NCBI RefSeq assembly: GCF_020882245.1
Contig: NC_083598.1
Span: 70,747,714 to 70,811,713 of the forward strand
Direction of reading: 5' to 3'
From: Rhopalosiphum padi
Lineage: Eukaryota > Arthropoda > Insecta > Hemiptera > Aphididae
Length of the DNA: 64,000 nt
Part shown: positions 1-12,929 of the stretch, piece by piece
How positions within the stretch are numbered: position 1 is the first letter of the stretch
Layout: each line of letters starts with the position of its first letter
Translations under genes and position numbers: made by a program
Notes under the pieces: model-generated
Told to the model about the DNA's origin: nothing
The model's input: only the letters and a program-made list of their open reading frames with translations
Database searches by the model: none

Positions 1-1
1 A

Positions 2-118
2 TATAGCGAGGGTGCCGAGACCGTGTTATATCGTCAAGGTCATCCGGAAAAAGCGGTCGCGATCGCGGTCGACATGGTGAAAGCGGACTCGAGAAAGCAA
101 ACGGGAGGATTTTCGTAG
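2..118 (+). CDS. 3'-terminal coding exon of an unrecognised gene (partial)
   Basis: A 38-codon open frame runs from the window edge to a TAG stop at 116-118. It has balanced, GC-rich codon use (CGT, GCG, GTC, GAC, CCG) that contrasts sharply with the AT-rich DNA directly after it. The peptide contains ETVLYRQGHPEKAVAIAVDM and ends KQTGGFS; the centre (EKAVAIAVDMVKAD) looks like an amphipathic helix. I do not recognise the family. An AG at 5-6 could be a splice acceptor, which would start the exon at base 7, but the pyrimidine tract that would decide this lies outside the window. Coding status is inferred from composition and frame only. It points away from the minus-strand genes, so it belongs to a separate gene to the left. 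Confidence 0.55.
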   Translation, partial: YSEGAETVLYRQGHPEKAVAIAVDMVKADSRKQTGGFS

Positions 119-838
119 AGGGATTTTGTGGTCATGTGGTACATGCATCACGATAAATGCGTTCAAGTATATTATGATAGGTATGTGGGGAAAGACGCCA
201 CTTATTTTCCCTGACGATCATGCGTTTTTGCTCTAGGTACTTTTCATAAAAACGCAGGAGCACACAGTTTGAATTTTGAACTCAGTTTTTCAGAAATACT
301 TTTTCGGTACTCGTCAAAACATTGTACCTATATATAACATAGGCTGTAACTGATACTTTCTTTTTATTTTAGTATTAACTATGGGCGAGTAATTTATAGG
401 TACCTATAATACTTATATCACTCGCAAAATATTACATCAAAATTTAAATATACTCAAAACATATTGCAGGTGCAATTATAATAATCGATAATTTATAATT
501 ATTGATTGTAAATTAATATTTTCCATTACACACTATACATGAATGTCATATTGAAATAAAAACAGTAAATCCCTCCTAATGAATCATATTCATAAGAAAT
601 TATAATAAAACATTCGTTTATTTTTCATAAACGTTTTTTTTACACAAAATGTAGTGTGTACGATAAAAATGTTTTTGAAAAAACAAAATTTATCTGAAGA
701 AGCGAATGTTAAATTTAAAAATATCACCTTGTATAATGTATATATTAAATACTATACAATATATCTCATATATAGCATATTAGCATGTATGTAAATGTAA
801 CTTATGTAGTATGTATAGATATATCACACGTAGTAGTA
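119..838. other. 3' flank of the left-edge gene, no gene seen
   Basis: AT-rich DNA following the stop at 118. An AATAAA at 555-560 could serve as polyadenylation signal for the left-edge gene, but such hexamers are frequent by chance at this base composition. Nothing else is recognisable. Confidence 0.4.
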
Positions 839-840
839 TA

Positions 841-1054
841 CAGGGTATTTTTTTAACGTAAGAAACTCATTTCTAAATTTTAAATAATTATTAAACTAGT
901 CGTTCATAATTCAGTTTTATATATAAGAAGTCACCGAACAAATCTTATTTAGAATACAAAATTTAAAACTCGTGTTGTTAAAAAAGTAATAATAAAAATA
1001 TATTGTATTCTAATGATTTCATATTATGTAAAAGACATTTTAAGAATAACCCTG
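841..1054. mobile_element. 214-bp TIR element flanked by TA (mariner/Tc1-like MITE)
   Basis: The left end reads CAGGGTATTTTTTTAACGT and the right end, reverse-complemented, CAGGGTTATTCTTAAAATGT. Both are bordered by TA (839-840 and 1055-1056), the target duplication expected for the Tc1/mariner/pogo superfamily. It has no coding capacity. Its size and end motif match the element at 39,849-40,061, so the two probably belong to one non-autonomous family. The superfamily assignment rests on the TA duplication only. Confidence 0.6.
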
Positions 1055-1056
1055 TA

Positions 1057-4000
1057 CATATTCTTTTATGATTTTTTGATATAAACCCATATGATTGTAG
1101 AATATAATATAATATATACGCGTGGCGTATACGCACTGCTTATTGTCGGACGATACGCTCATTTCCGACGTACATGCCTCGACCACCTTGACGACGATTG
1201 TCATTTTTTTTTTTACGTAAATACCGCTGGAGTACGCGATCAACAATTGTATTCCATAGGCGAGAACTGTTCGTTTCGTTTTTTACGTATATATACCTAC
1301 CACGCGTATATAATATATCATTATAATTTAAAATAATACAATACGACTACAACAACAACTGTTGAAATAGGCGTAGTGTGTATACCGATCTTACAGTATA
1401 TATACGATCTTCCACGAGCGTGGGACGCAAAAACGAATACCTAATTATGTTTTACTTATTTTTGAAAATATTTTTCCCTGACGAATGACGAATATAACGA
1501 CCACGCCGAAGCCGGGCTGTCATTAAATTAAGTCTGTAGGTACATAAAATAACACATTTAGCATGAAGGTACATCATATACCTACCCATATTTCGAAACG
1601 GCTATGACGTATATCTAAAACTGGGGACTTTAACGATCGGATAACCTATCGGTGCTACAATGCCAAATCACGTAGGAAAAATGATCATAACATCGCTAAA
1701 TCACTATAAGACTCCATATAATATTAAACAAGTACATACCCGTAATACACTTTAAATCCTTGTATCCTAGTTTTAAAATCAAAAAACGCCTATCCCACAT
1801 ATCCCCACCCGTATTTAAAAAAATATAAAGAACATATTGTGTATCTATTACAGATTTTATTTTTATGTAATGACTCACATGACACATTATGCACATACTT
1901 AATTATGATATTATATATGTAATACGGTTTCGAGCTGTTTGTGCATGTTCAGCTATATGTTCGTTCCTCCTATATATTAGTAAACTATATATTATTATAT
2001 AGATTATCAGCTTCCGTTTTCAGTCCATTCGTTTCCCACAATATTACATGTTATCATCATTATTGTACGTTACATATAATATTATTATTATCTAACAAGC
2101 CACAAGCGGCCATATTATAGTAAGTTAGTTTACGCACGTAATATGGCTATACAGCTTATATATTATATGTTATATTATTAACGCACGTATACGCGGTATA
2201 CCTAATATATCCATTGCAGTATTACAACCATGATGTTACCTTCGTTTTCGTATTATATATACATATATATATCTATACTTAACCTACACACATAATTTAT
2301 TCTGTGGTCATTAAAGATAATAAGAATATAACAATGCTCATACTAATATTGTTTAATTGGTTCTCAGAACGCACTGGGTCACAAGTTTACTATGTACTTG
2401 GTAATTAAAAGAAAAATTAATTAGAGTAGGTACCTATATACTAGAAGCTGCAACTAGTGTACAATATATAAGTACACTAACATATATTTTTTAGCTGTAC
2501 CTATTATTTTTATGTAGATAGTTTATGGTAGTACATAAATACTATTATGATAATTAATAATTCACAATGTAAATGTATTTATATTAAGTACTAGATTTAT
2601 GAGAAAAAACAAAATATGATTAAAAAAAAAGTACGAGAATCAAAACGTTTTTAAAAATTAATATTAGAATAATACTATATTAATTTATGCAGAATTCAGT
2701 AAGTTATTAGATAATTCTTTTAAATTATTCGTTTAAAATCTTGATTTATAACTGATTAAGTTATCGGTTTAATATTTTAAGCTTGTATAATATGTATAAC
2801 TTATCGGTATTTTGATTTTCTAAGGTTTTGAATGTCTGCTATTTTAAACGAAATCATTGTAGTAATTAAAGGAAAAATCCTTAAAAAATGATTACAGAAT
2901 ATATATTTAAGTTTCAAATTCAAATATAACAAATGAATCATTGATGATCAATAATTATAGATATTATAGAATAATAGAAATACATTTTTTATCGAATTAT
3001 ATAATTTATACAATTATATAATTATTTGTCGTTGACAAATGCATTTATAAAGTGAAACAAAGTACAATATGTAGGCATAAAACCAAAAATTCAAAATAAA
3101 TTACATCTAGCAATAAATATTAAATCTAGGTACTCTACAAAATGAAAAAATGAAAATTCTATTAAGTATTCCACATTCGCTGATACAAGCAAGAACTAAT
3201 TGTATAATATTTGAACAAATTAAGTACCTATCAAATTTCAAGATCACATTATTAATTGCATTTCAATTCAATTTTAAAATACTTAATAAACGACTTTCTC
3301 CTATTATAAATGTAATTAACGGCATACAAGAAATTATTGTTAGTTGTTTCGTGTAAAAATATTATTCTAATCTATATAACTCGTACAATGAGCATATAGG
3401 AACTAGACAATTTGAAAATGATAATTTTTCATTTCACTCTTTATAGTAATAAATAATTGTTAAGTATGGTAAGAATTAAAAGTTAACAAAACAATAAACT
3501 ACGAAAAAAATATTGATTTGGTAATAAACAATAGTTGTAGGTACCTACTTAACGTCAAATTCGAAAAATGTGTAGGACTAATCAAGAAAAATGACTGATA
3601 AGGTTAACTTGATAGTTAACAAAAATATTGAATAATCCAATACCTCCTAGATACATTTTATCAAAATATGATGATATTTATATAAATAATAATAATAATA
3701 TTAAATATTTATATATTCCATATTAATATATATAATATGTAATAAAAAATAAAAATTGTGTATAATAAAATGACTAATACCTCATACTAATTAGGTAGGG
3801 ACTACATAATATAAGTACAGGGGTAAATCAAAATGAGCTAAGACATAAAAGTGTCATATGAATTGTTTGATAAATTATTGTTATATTATATATCGTTATA
3901 AAACTTGATGTTGATTATATATTTATATAGGCTATAGTACGTCAATCTGTCCTTATATGTATCGACAAATTAACCTATGGTAAAAAGTCGATTATTAAAC

Positions 4001-7000
4001 GTGAGATACTTAACCTTTGGACACTTAAACTCCTCCACCCGCTGGTTTTAATTTCTTTTCGCTTTCATTACGTTTCTCATGTGTTACATACACAATAATA
4101 TATAGTACCTGTTATTAATTGTTATACAAGAACATCTATCTGTCTATAAGACACATATTTTGTTGTACTTGAACAATAATGTACTCATGTATATGCTTTA
4201 TTATGATCGATTTGACTTAATTTTTATATACTTATCCTATGTTGACGTGTTGTCGTTGTGCTATTAAAGTTCTTAAGTTTACTTTCACGTAGGTAAAATA
4301 AAACCTTCTTTTAAAAGAAAATGTATGTTACTGATATACCATTAGCTTAGTATCAAAACAAAAGTACGATTTTTTTATAACGGATTATTTATACTTTTAG
4401 CGATAATTCATACCAATAAATCGAGGTTACAATTTATAACAGTTGTAGAATTTATTCAAAACTGTAGTTAAAAATATTATAATATGACTAATGTCAAAAA
4501 TTTATTTATTTATTTTTAGGTACACCGACGAATTAAAGTTAAAAATAAACAAATAAATAATACCAAATAATTAATAAGACATTACAATGTATTTTCCTTA
4601 TGAAAAGATTCATCAGATAATGACAATTAAAAATTTGGTAATTATAATTGGAAAACACATAGAAAAGTGAATTTGTAGCAGACAAATATTCATAATTTGG
4701 AAAATATATTATTTAATAAGATCCATTATGAGAAAATAAATGCAAATATTTGGCCCTTAACTCTTTTCTTTATGCATTAATACATATAATAGAACATATT
4801 ATATAAATTGAGAAAATATTTTTCGACATCAGTACATCACTCTAAATTATCTTGTACATTCAATATCTATTATGATAATATAACGCCATAATCAATAAGT
4901 ACTATGTATAATGCATGTTTATGAATTGAGATTTCAACTAATCTAAAAATGTCATTAATCATTATTATTCATGGACTCATGATACCATATTTTTTCTATC
5001 TAATCGTTACATAGATTTAAAGCTTGTAACTTATTATAGTTTATACGTTAATTTATTAAATATATCTTTAGAAACATATATTTTAAGATTAACACTATAT
5101 ACAGTAACACTAACAACTAGTAGATAATATTATGTTAAACATAAGTACGTATCTAAATTATCAATAAGTAGATTTAGTATACGTACAATAATAATTAACT
5201 GAATGCCTATGATTATAATATTATTTTAAATAAATCCAAAAAATAAAAATATTTAAGAACGATTTTTTTATAATAATCATATTAATTATTTTATTTCATA
5301 CCTCAAGTTTTTAAACAAAAACAAATAATATACCTATAATCTATATAAATGGTAAAAAAAGATATTAGATAATTCCAAGAAAAATTTATAAACACATACA
5401 ATGCACTAAATTTGTTGCTCAGTCAAGTTTGCAGGATCATAATATTATGTTGTTATATTTTTACGAGAGTGAGAGTAATTTTATATGTAATAGTATAATG
5501 GTAGGTACATATAAAAATAATATTAAAATATTAACGGATATAAACATAATACATTTAGCTTTCTCGTTTTGTTCCGTTATTAACTATAAATATTCAAATC
5601 ATAATAATATGCATATTGCGTATACACACCACAGTGTATACATACAACACACTAGACACTGGCATTATAAATTAAAATACTCAATGTGCAAAAAAAAAAT
5701 GATACATATTTTTTTAAACGAACTGATGTGAATGTCTACATATTATATTTTATCAAAAATTAAAAAAAATTAATTACGTTTGTTGGTAAAATTACGAATT
5801 TCGAAGATGTGAATAGCGTGTATAAGTTAGGGTTCCAGAAAAACAAATTCATGATATTTATTCTATAAAATAACGTGATTAAAAAACTTAAATAATCATG
5901 CAGATGGGTACGCAGTAACCGACTGAAAAGTGTTTTGCTTGTTCATAATTTACGATCTCGATTTATTATTATTATATAGTCATTACTTGTTACAAAATAT
6001 AGTATTATAGTGAACTAAAACGTAGGTACCATTTACTACTCAGGATTTTAATCGTGGTTATTGTCCGTTCTTTATGGTGTAAGCAAATTTTTATGTGTAT
6101 GCGTGTATAATAATATAAAGGTATGTATATTAAGTGTATTATTAATAGCAGCCATTTGGCCATGACATACTCCAGATTTAAATTGTTTTCAATTGCATAA
6201 ACACATATTAACTATCTGCGATATATTTAACTATTAATATTTGAATATTTTGTAAATTATATACGATTCTAAGAAAAAAAACAATTATATTTTGCTAGTA
6301 ATTAAATCATTTTCATTAGGTGTGTTTGGCAAATAATGCATTTGGTTAAGAATGATATCAAGCGTCAGCTGATTCCAGTCACAACGATACTCATAAAGTC
6401 ATAACTCATAAGTACTTAAGTAGTATCAAAACGAAAATGAAATACAATATACAAATTACAATATTATGAAATATATTTAATGTATTCAAAATGTTGAATA
6501 TAATATATACCGTAATTCGAAAGGTCGAAAAAAATACATATATCCCAATATCCTACAGCATTTAGAAATAATATGATAAATTATTCATAAATAGAATGAG
6601 AAAGATAAAATTGGGGGATGGAATACCTCAATCTTCTGTGTACCCTTATTCCCTTCTAAAGATTTTTCTGGAATTGAATTGGAATTTTAAACTGGTTGAT
6701 ATATTTTAAGTTATAAAGTCTTTATAAGTATGTACAATTTTGTGTCTCTAGGAAATATTCCTTTTTTTCTAATTATATATAACACTAAATGTATAATAAT
6801 ATTGCAATCGCTACGTCATGGACCAGAACAGGTACAAATAAATAATGTGAAGTGCGAACTCCCACTGATTTAGGATCGTGATTCTGGTCGCGTTTAATAT
6901 ATCACATTATTAATATGTTATAATAATAACACACGTGGCTATAATATTATTTGTTTTTATGATGCAATTTAGTGGTATTGCTGTTTATATAAAATTATAA

Positions 7001-10000
7001 ACACTTTTTATGAAGTATGATATACATATATTTATAATATTTATATTTGTATAAGTGTTAATGTACAAGTATAAACACGCAGCAATTGGAAACAAGTCGA
7101 TAACGTGACCTGCAGTGTTTTATGGTAATATAATAAATTGCAATAAATTGTAACTATCCATACAATATTCGGGTATATTAAACTAAACGTTCACTCATCA
7201 TAATAATAAAATTATATTATATTGCACGCACGATACACAGCTCAGCGTACTTTGAACGAGCTTATAACCGTTCGTATTTTTTTTTTACATGTTTTTTTTT
7301 TCAAACCATTCTCTCCAATGTCATCTGTACGTTAAAGAATTACGCGTAACGTCGATAAGTGTTATAAATATTATGGTGGTTTTATTATTTATGTGCAGTA
7401 TATTGCGCGTTAGTTTATGATCAACAAGTTAAAATGTCGAATACCTACAGGCTACAACTACATAGTAAAGCAAAAGTCTATATTTAATATAATTTTTGTA
7501 ATTTGTAATACAATACGCTGCATTAATATCCAATTATCATTAGTGACGGATTTGATTTGTCTCCTAGGGGGGGAATATCCTTTTGGTCCAAAAATTAAAC
7601 TCAAATCTTTACCCATTATTCATATATTGATGATACGACTTATGGTGGTAACTTATGATGTCTATGATCTAGTGGGGCATGGGGTCCTTATGCACCCCTC
7701 CCCCCTAAATGCCGCGCCTGATTATAATGTACGTTCACATTATCAATACTGCAGTAGATTGTGGCATCACTCTATTAATTAGTAATTTATTTTAAATAAT
7801 TGATAATTAATATGTGCACATGAGTATCTTTTCCAATCGATTTAAAAATGTTAGCCTGCCCGCGTGGCAGAATTTTGGTTGGAACCCGAACTAGATTGAA
7901 TAAGTTATTCATAACTTGATTTTATACGAACTCATAGCTATATCTAAAGACACCTGCTATTTAAGACAGTTTATACAAATACATAAAGATCACAATTTGA
8001 TTACGTTAGTAGTCAATAAGTACGAGTTATAATCTAAGTACTAAACAAATAGGACTCAAAATTAATTTTGGTTTTGACCAAAATAAAATTAGAATATTAT
8101 ATCTGTTAAATAATATATCGTGATAACACTAATAACCAATAAAATAATTGAATTATAATATAATTTGAATTTAAAATAGGCAAATTAATACCATACCTAT
8201 TAATATGACTTAAATGATACTACACTTTAATATAATATATAGCCATTTTCAAAATTGAATACCTACTTCGTTTTTATTTGTTAGTATAGACAATAAAAAA
8301 TGCACCTTGCGTGCATATATTATATTTCAAATGAATAAAAAAAAACCCGCCAGACAGTGTACCTAATTACGCCCAGCAGGCCAGAATAATGACTTGTCGT
8401 TAATTATAATATTATAAATATATTTACCTAATACAAACGAACTATTATTACAATAGATTGATATTAACTCAAAAACATTGCATTCATAGACGAACTCTTG
8501 ATGATTTGTTTGAACACGTACTTCGTCAACAATACCTACAGGAAATGCATTAAACGAGCTAACACATTTGAATGAAATTTGTACATATCTATATAATATG
8601 CCATGATGTGATACATTATATTATATTAATACTCTACGTAGTTTTTTTTTATTTTATAGTTGTATACATTATGTATATAAGTTTGTCGAAGAAACTAATT
8701 AAAGATGATACTGATAAAAATGTTAACTCGCACATGTTAAAATAACATTAATAATATATAAAACTTTCCCTGTCAACACCATCAAAACACAGTGCTTGAT
8801 GGTATGCAATATATAATATGATAATACGTATATGTATAGGTACATATATCATAATATTATGTATGCACGTATATATTTTTGTCTGCGAAAGATTCAAAGA
8901 CATTATACTATATATAGTCTATAACGTATGATAGTATGACGTATTTAAATATTTAATTTTTAAAATACATTGATGTTATATTTTATTTGGTGGAGATTAA
9001 ATGCCGCGGGATTTTTGGTTCATGAAAATGTCTAAGTGTGTCATATTATAATTTATTTGTACTTTAGTCTTTATATTATTATAATAGAAGGTATTCATTT
9101 AATGTGACGCTTGCTCCACAAAATAACACGAGTAATATTCTTGTATTTCTATTCAAGCAAAACGTAAAAAACGTGTCCACTACAACGCAAGGTCCCTTTT
9201 TATACGCATATTTATTTAAGTATCTACACGCAAAAGTACAACCCAGCTCCATTTCGTAGAAAATCATGTGGTTTACATGCTCACGTTTAACTGAGTACCC
9301 GCTATCGTGATTAGTCTTATAATTTATTATGTATTTTCGTTTGTAATATTGGTCAATAGGTCGATGTATAAGTGTTATAACTATATGCACATTTTATCTT
9401 TATATTAATGTTTGACTCTAAAATTATAAAAATAATTAACATCTTATTAATACGAGTATTATTTAAACATGAATTTATTGCTCATCATTAAAAGCTATAT
9501 ATCATTTTATTATTATTTCATGTTTTCTAAGATATAATAATTTAATATTATTATGTATTTTGAACCTAACATTGAAGGACTGAAGTATCAATAAACGTTA
9601 TATAAAAATAAAATGGCAGTATAAATATATAATAGAAAGGATTATAACGTATACAATAAATTACTGTAGTTGTCAAATAAATGATGTGTTTAGCAGAATA
9701 TAGTTAAGGTATCAATAGATATTCTAAAAAATTATTTATGTTGTTATTTAAATTCAAATCTCAGTAAAATACATTAGTGTTTAGGCGTGTTTTGACTTAT
9801 TAGAGTGTCCTTAAAACAAACAAAAACTACCTAAGAAATGCATAATCAGTATAACTTATACGGCCTTGCTTCAGAATCAAGCCTGTTGTATTTAGTGTAC
9901 ATAGCAAGAATATCAATACCTTAAAGTAATAATGAAATAAAATATAATATATACACAATATACATAGCAGGTATTATATTATTTGGAAAGCATTCCCAAT

Positions 10001-10734
10001 AATTTAAAATTTAGAAATATACTTAATAAAAAATAGATATCAAAGTTCATAGTGATTCGTTTTAGGCCATAAGATATTCGTTTTGTTTAAAATGTAAATA
10101 CTTACGGAAGTATTATTCTAGAAAATATTATACAATTAATATTGTGTAATACTATTAAACATACAGACTGTATATATTTAACCATTGTGTGTTTGTCCGT
10201 TTATCAATAAATCATTGATATACGAACATTCTCAGCTGAAGTGACAATCGTATGAATTATTTAAACACACATAATTAAAATATCATATACGCTCGAATCG
10301 ATCAATATACATTCTCTGCTGTCCATCAAGCGAAAAAAAAAACCTTTCCGCACCTAACATTCTGAAAGAGTGGCAGTAGGGATATAAAATAATAGGATAA
10401 AAAAGGTACTTACTTGAAATAAATGTTCATTATCGTAGACGATTTGGGGACATTAGTTTTAATTTTTATTTTTCCTAATTTAGACTTTGATAAAAATTAT
10501 ATTACTTCTATATTTTTGCAAAAAAATAGCGTACCTAAACGTAATATAGCGTTCCGTTAGAATACAATTAATTTTGAACAAATAACAATACACATTGATG
10601 TTATATGACTTTTAGATTCCGATGGGAAAAAATGAAAATAAAAAATTGATATAAAAATTAATCATAAAAACAGAAATACTAAAATAATATTATACTAGCT
10701 ACCTAGGACAGGTAGGTTTATGTTTATATTTCCC
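1057..10734. other. Gene-poor AT-rich region
   Basis: Long AT-rich stretch with scattered ACCTATA/TAGGTACC motifs and many stops in all frames. The open frames present are short, A/T-driven and rich in Ile, Asn, Tyr and Lys, with no recognisable domain and no paired splice sites that would join them. Slightly less AT-rich DNA at 1,090-1,520 and around 7,200-7,350 shows no gene either. Apart from the repeat-like segment at 7,555-7,735, I see nothing to annotate. Confidence 0.5.
7555..7735. repeat. Probable transposon relic with G- and C-run ends
   Basis: This segment has a G7 run near 7,567 and a GC-rich block with GGGGCATGGGGTCC and CCCCTCCCCCC, finishing in AAATGCCGCGCCTG, set in AT-rich DNA. 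Such G/C-run blocks next to a GGCGCGGC-like end are common at termini of dispersed repeats in aphid-type genomes (recollection, not checked). Open frames crossing it look spurious. Element boundaries cannot be set. Confidence 0.3.
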
Positions 10735-11180
10735 GCGTTAAATAAGCGGTCATGCGGAACACGTGTGTAGCGCGCACGGAATCTCACTCTCTCACTATCT
10801 TTCTATGTATCCCTCCTCGCCACTCTCTTTCTGTACGTATGACGTTTGTACGCGCGCAAGTCCAATAATAATAACAGTGACGATAGAGATAAGTCGTCGC
10901 AGTGCGGATAATAATAATGACAATAAATTATTATATTATATTTGCAGCGTTCTGTAGGTACACCGCGTGGTCGACGTCATACAGGTTCCCCAGCGGCCAG
11001 CACCCGAGTATTTATATTTACCTAACTATATGTATACTATAATATTATGGTGTTTGACTCGGGTCGAGCCGGTGCACTCCCAAGGCCACAACGTGCTTTG
11101 CCATTTTCACATCGCCTCTCCCGTAATTTGGGTCAATTCGAATCGCTTCCAAGGCTCGCGTGTGTTTCGAAACTCCATAT
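10735..11180. promoter_or_regulatory. CpG-rich patch, possible promoter or enhancer
   Basis: An abrupt rise in GC and CpG (CGCGCACGG, TACGCGCGCAAG, CACCGCGTGGTCGACGTC) inside AT-rich DNA, with a CT-rich run near 10,780-10,835. Open frames exist on both strands but none has good splice borders. On the minus strand a short frame reading WPLGNLYDVDHAVYLQNAA looks protein-like, but stops come before any usable acceptor. I read it as non-coding, possibly cis-regulatory. Confidence 0.25.
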
Positions 11181-12929
11181 TCGTTTAGGTATTTATACAC
11201 ATAAATATAATATAATATACGTATTTATCATGTTTTCTTTGCATTAGTTTTTGACCATTTTTGATTTTCGTGATCCCCGTAGACACATATTACTACAATT
11301 TATAGCATTAGAGACAGCGTATGTATGGCGTACAGCACACGCACATACAGTATACACTCGAAGTCGATTTATGTCTGTATAATCTACACCTAATAAGCAT
11401 AATATGTATAAAAATAAAAACGATTATACAAATTAATAAAAATAACCGGTCGTGTGTCTGAATCCGTCACCAACGGTTATTCGTGAGGTTATAACGTGTG
11501 ATCATTGTTACCTATAGAAGAATATTATTTTTAATAAAAATGTAACATTTTATGACCACAAACAGATCGACATACGTTAGGTGTTTATCGAGATTTTCGA
11601 TCAATATTATACAATAATGAAAACAAAAGCAGTATATATGGTATGTGTGTTGATTGAATATTAAAAGTACTCATATGGATAGAGTATTATACCTTAGACA
11701 CTTGTACACGTAGACGTAGTCCTACTTTTCCATGTCTGCTCTAAAATCAATTGTCATTTGTAACTTAACGGTGATTGAAAAGAGATGTTAAACTGATAGG
11801 TATAAGGAAATGTCTATTTTAACCGATCAAGTACACTGTACGCACTACTACACTACTATAATAGAACCAAGTTAAATCGAGAAATGATTGTAAATACAAA
11901 AGAAAAGATTAAGAAGTTATATTTTGACGTACAATGCTACATGCGTATACGTAAAAGTACTGACATAATAATATTATTTACGTATATATGTTTTGAAAAT
12001 AATATCAAAAAGCAATCAAGTGAATATATATTTAAAATATTAATATACCTATTTTTTTGCATTTAATATTACATTTTAATCATATTTAAATGAGACAATA
12101 TTAATTCACGTGAATACTACTTTTAAATTTGTTTTGAGACTAATATTCAATTATTTATGTGTTTTCGGAATGGTGTGCGAAGCGTGGTATTAGATTCCAC
12201 AGAATGAAAATCGAATCGTAACTATGATTTCATAATCATATACAAAGACATATTATTGTATAATAAACTATATAACTACTTTTTACACGGCATAGGTAAG
12301 TAGGTATTTCGTTTCAACGTGGACGAAGTCACCTGCATTTTCTCGGTCATCGTCGCAAACACGAAACGATTATACTACAGGTCTGTAGATAATACAGAGG
12401 AAAACATAAAAAAAAATAGTCATCGATATTTTATATACCTATTACCTACACATAACATACGATGTTACGTAATTCTTAAACTTATGTCGTCGACCAAAAA
12501 CACGCAAACGGATCTGCAGAATTGACTATCATAGTATGATATATAAAGTGTGGGCTCATATACCTTTAATGTTTATGTATAATGTATTCGATAATTCAAT
12601 ATATATATATATTTATTATACTGTGGTGGTATAGACGTTATACTGGTATCTTATACGTTACGTGGAAGTTTTCAGACATCGCAACATTCAATATTGTTTA
12701 TATTAGTTAAATTGTTAAATCTTTAGAAACAGAAACGACACGTTATAATCATGCTCGACATATATATTTAAAAAAAGTTTTCAACTTCAAATTTAAGGGA
12801 GGAAAACATGATCAGAAATTCGTTTCCGGATTAGGACGTAGGAACCAGAATAATTACAAAAAGTCAGTATTCGACAAATTCATCAGCTGTGAAGCAGTGT
12901 GTAATAATAAAAAAACAATAATAATATAG
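11181..12929. other. AT-rich intergenic DNA, nothing recognised
   Basis: No domain-bearing frame, RNA gene or repeat boundary was found. A TA-dinucleotide tract lies near 12,599-12,611. Confidence 0.4.
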
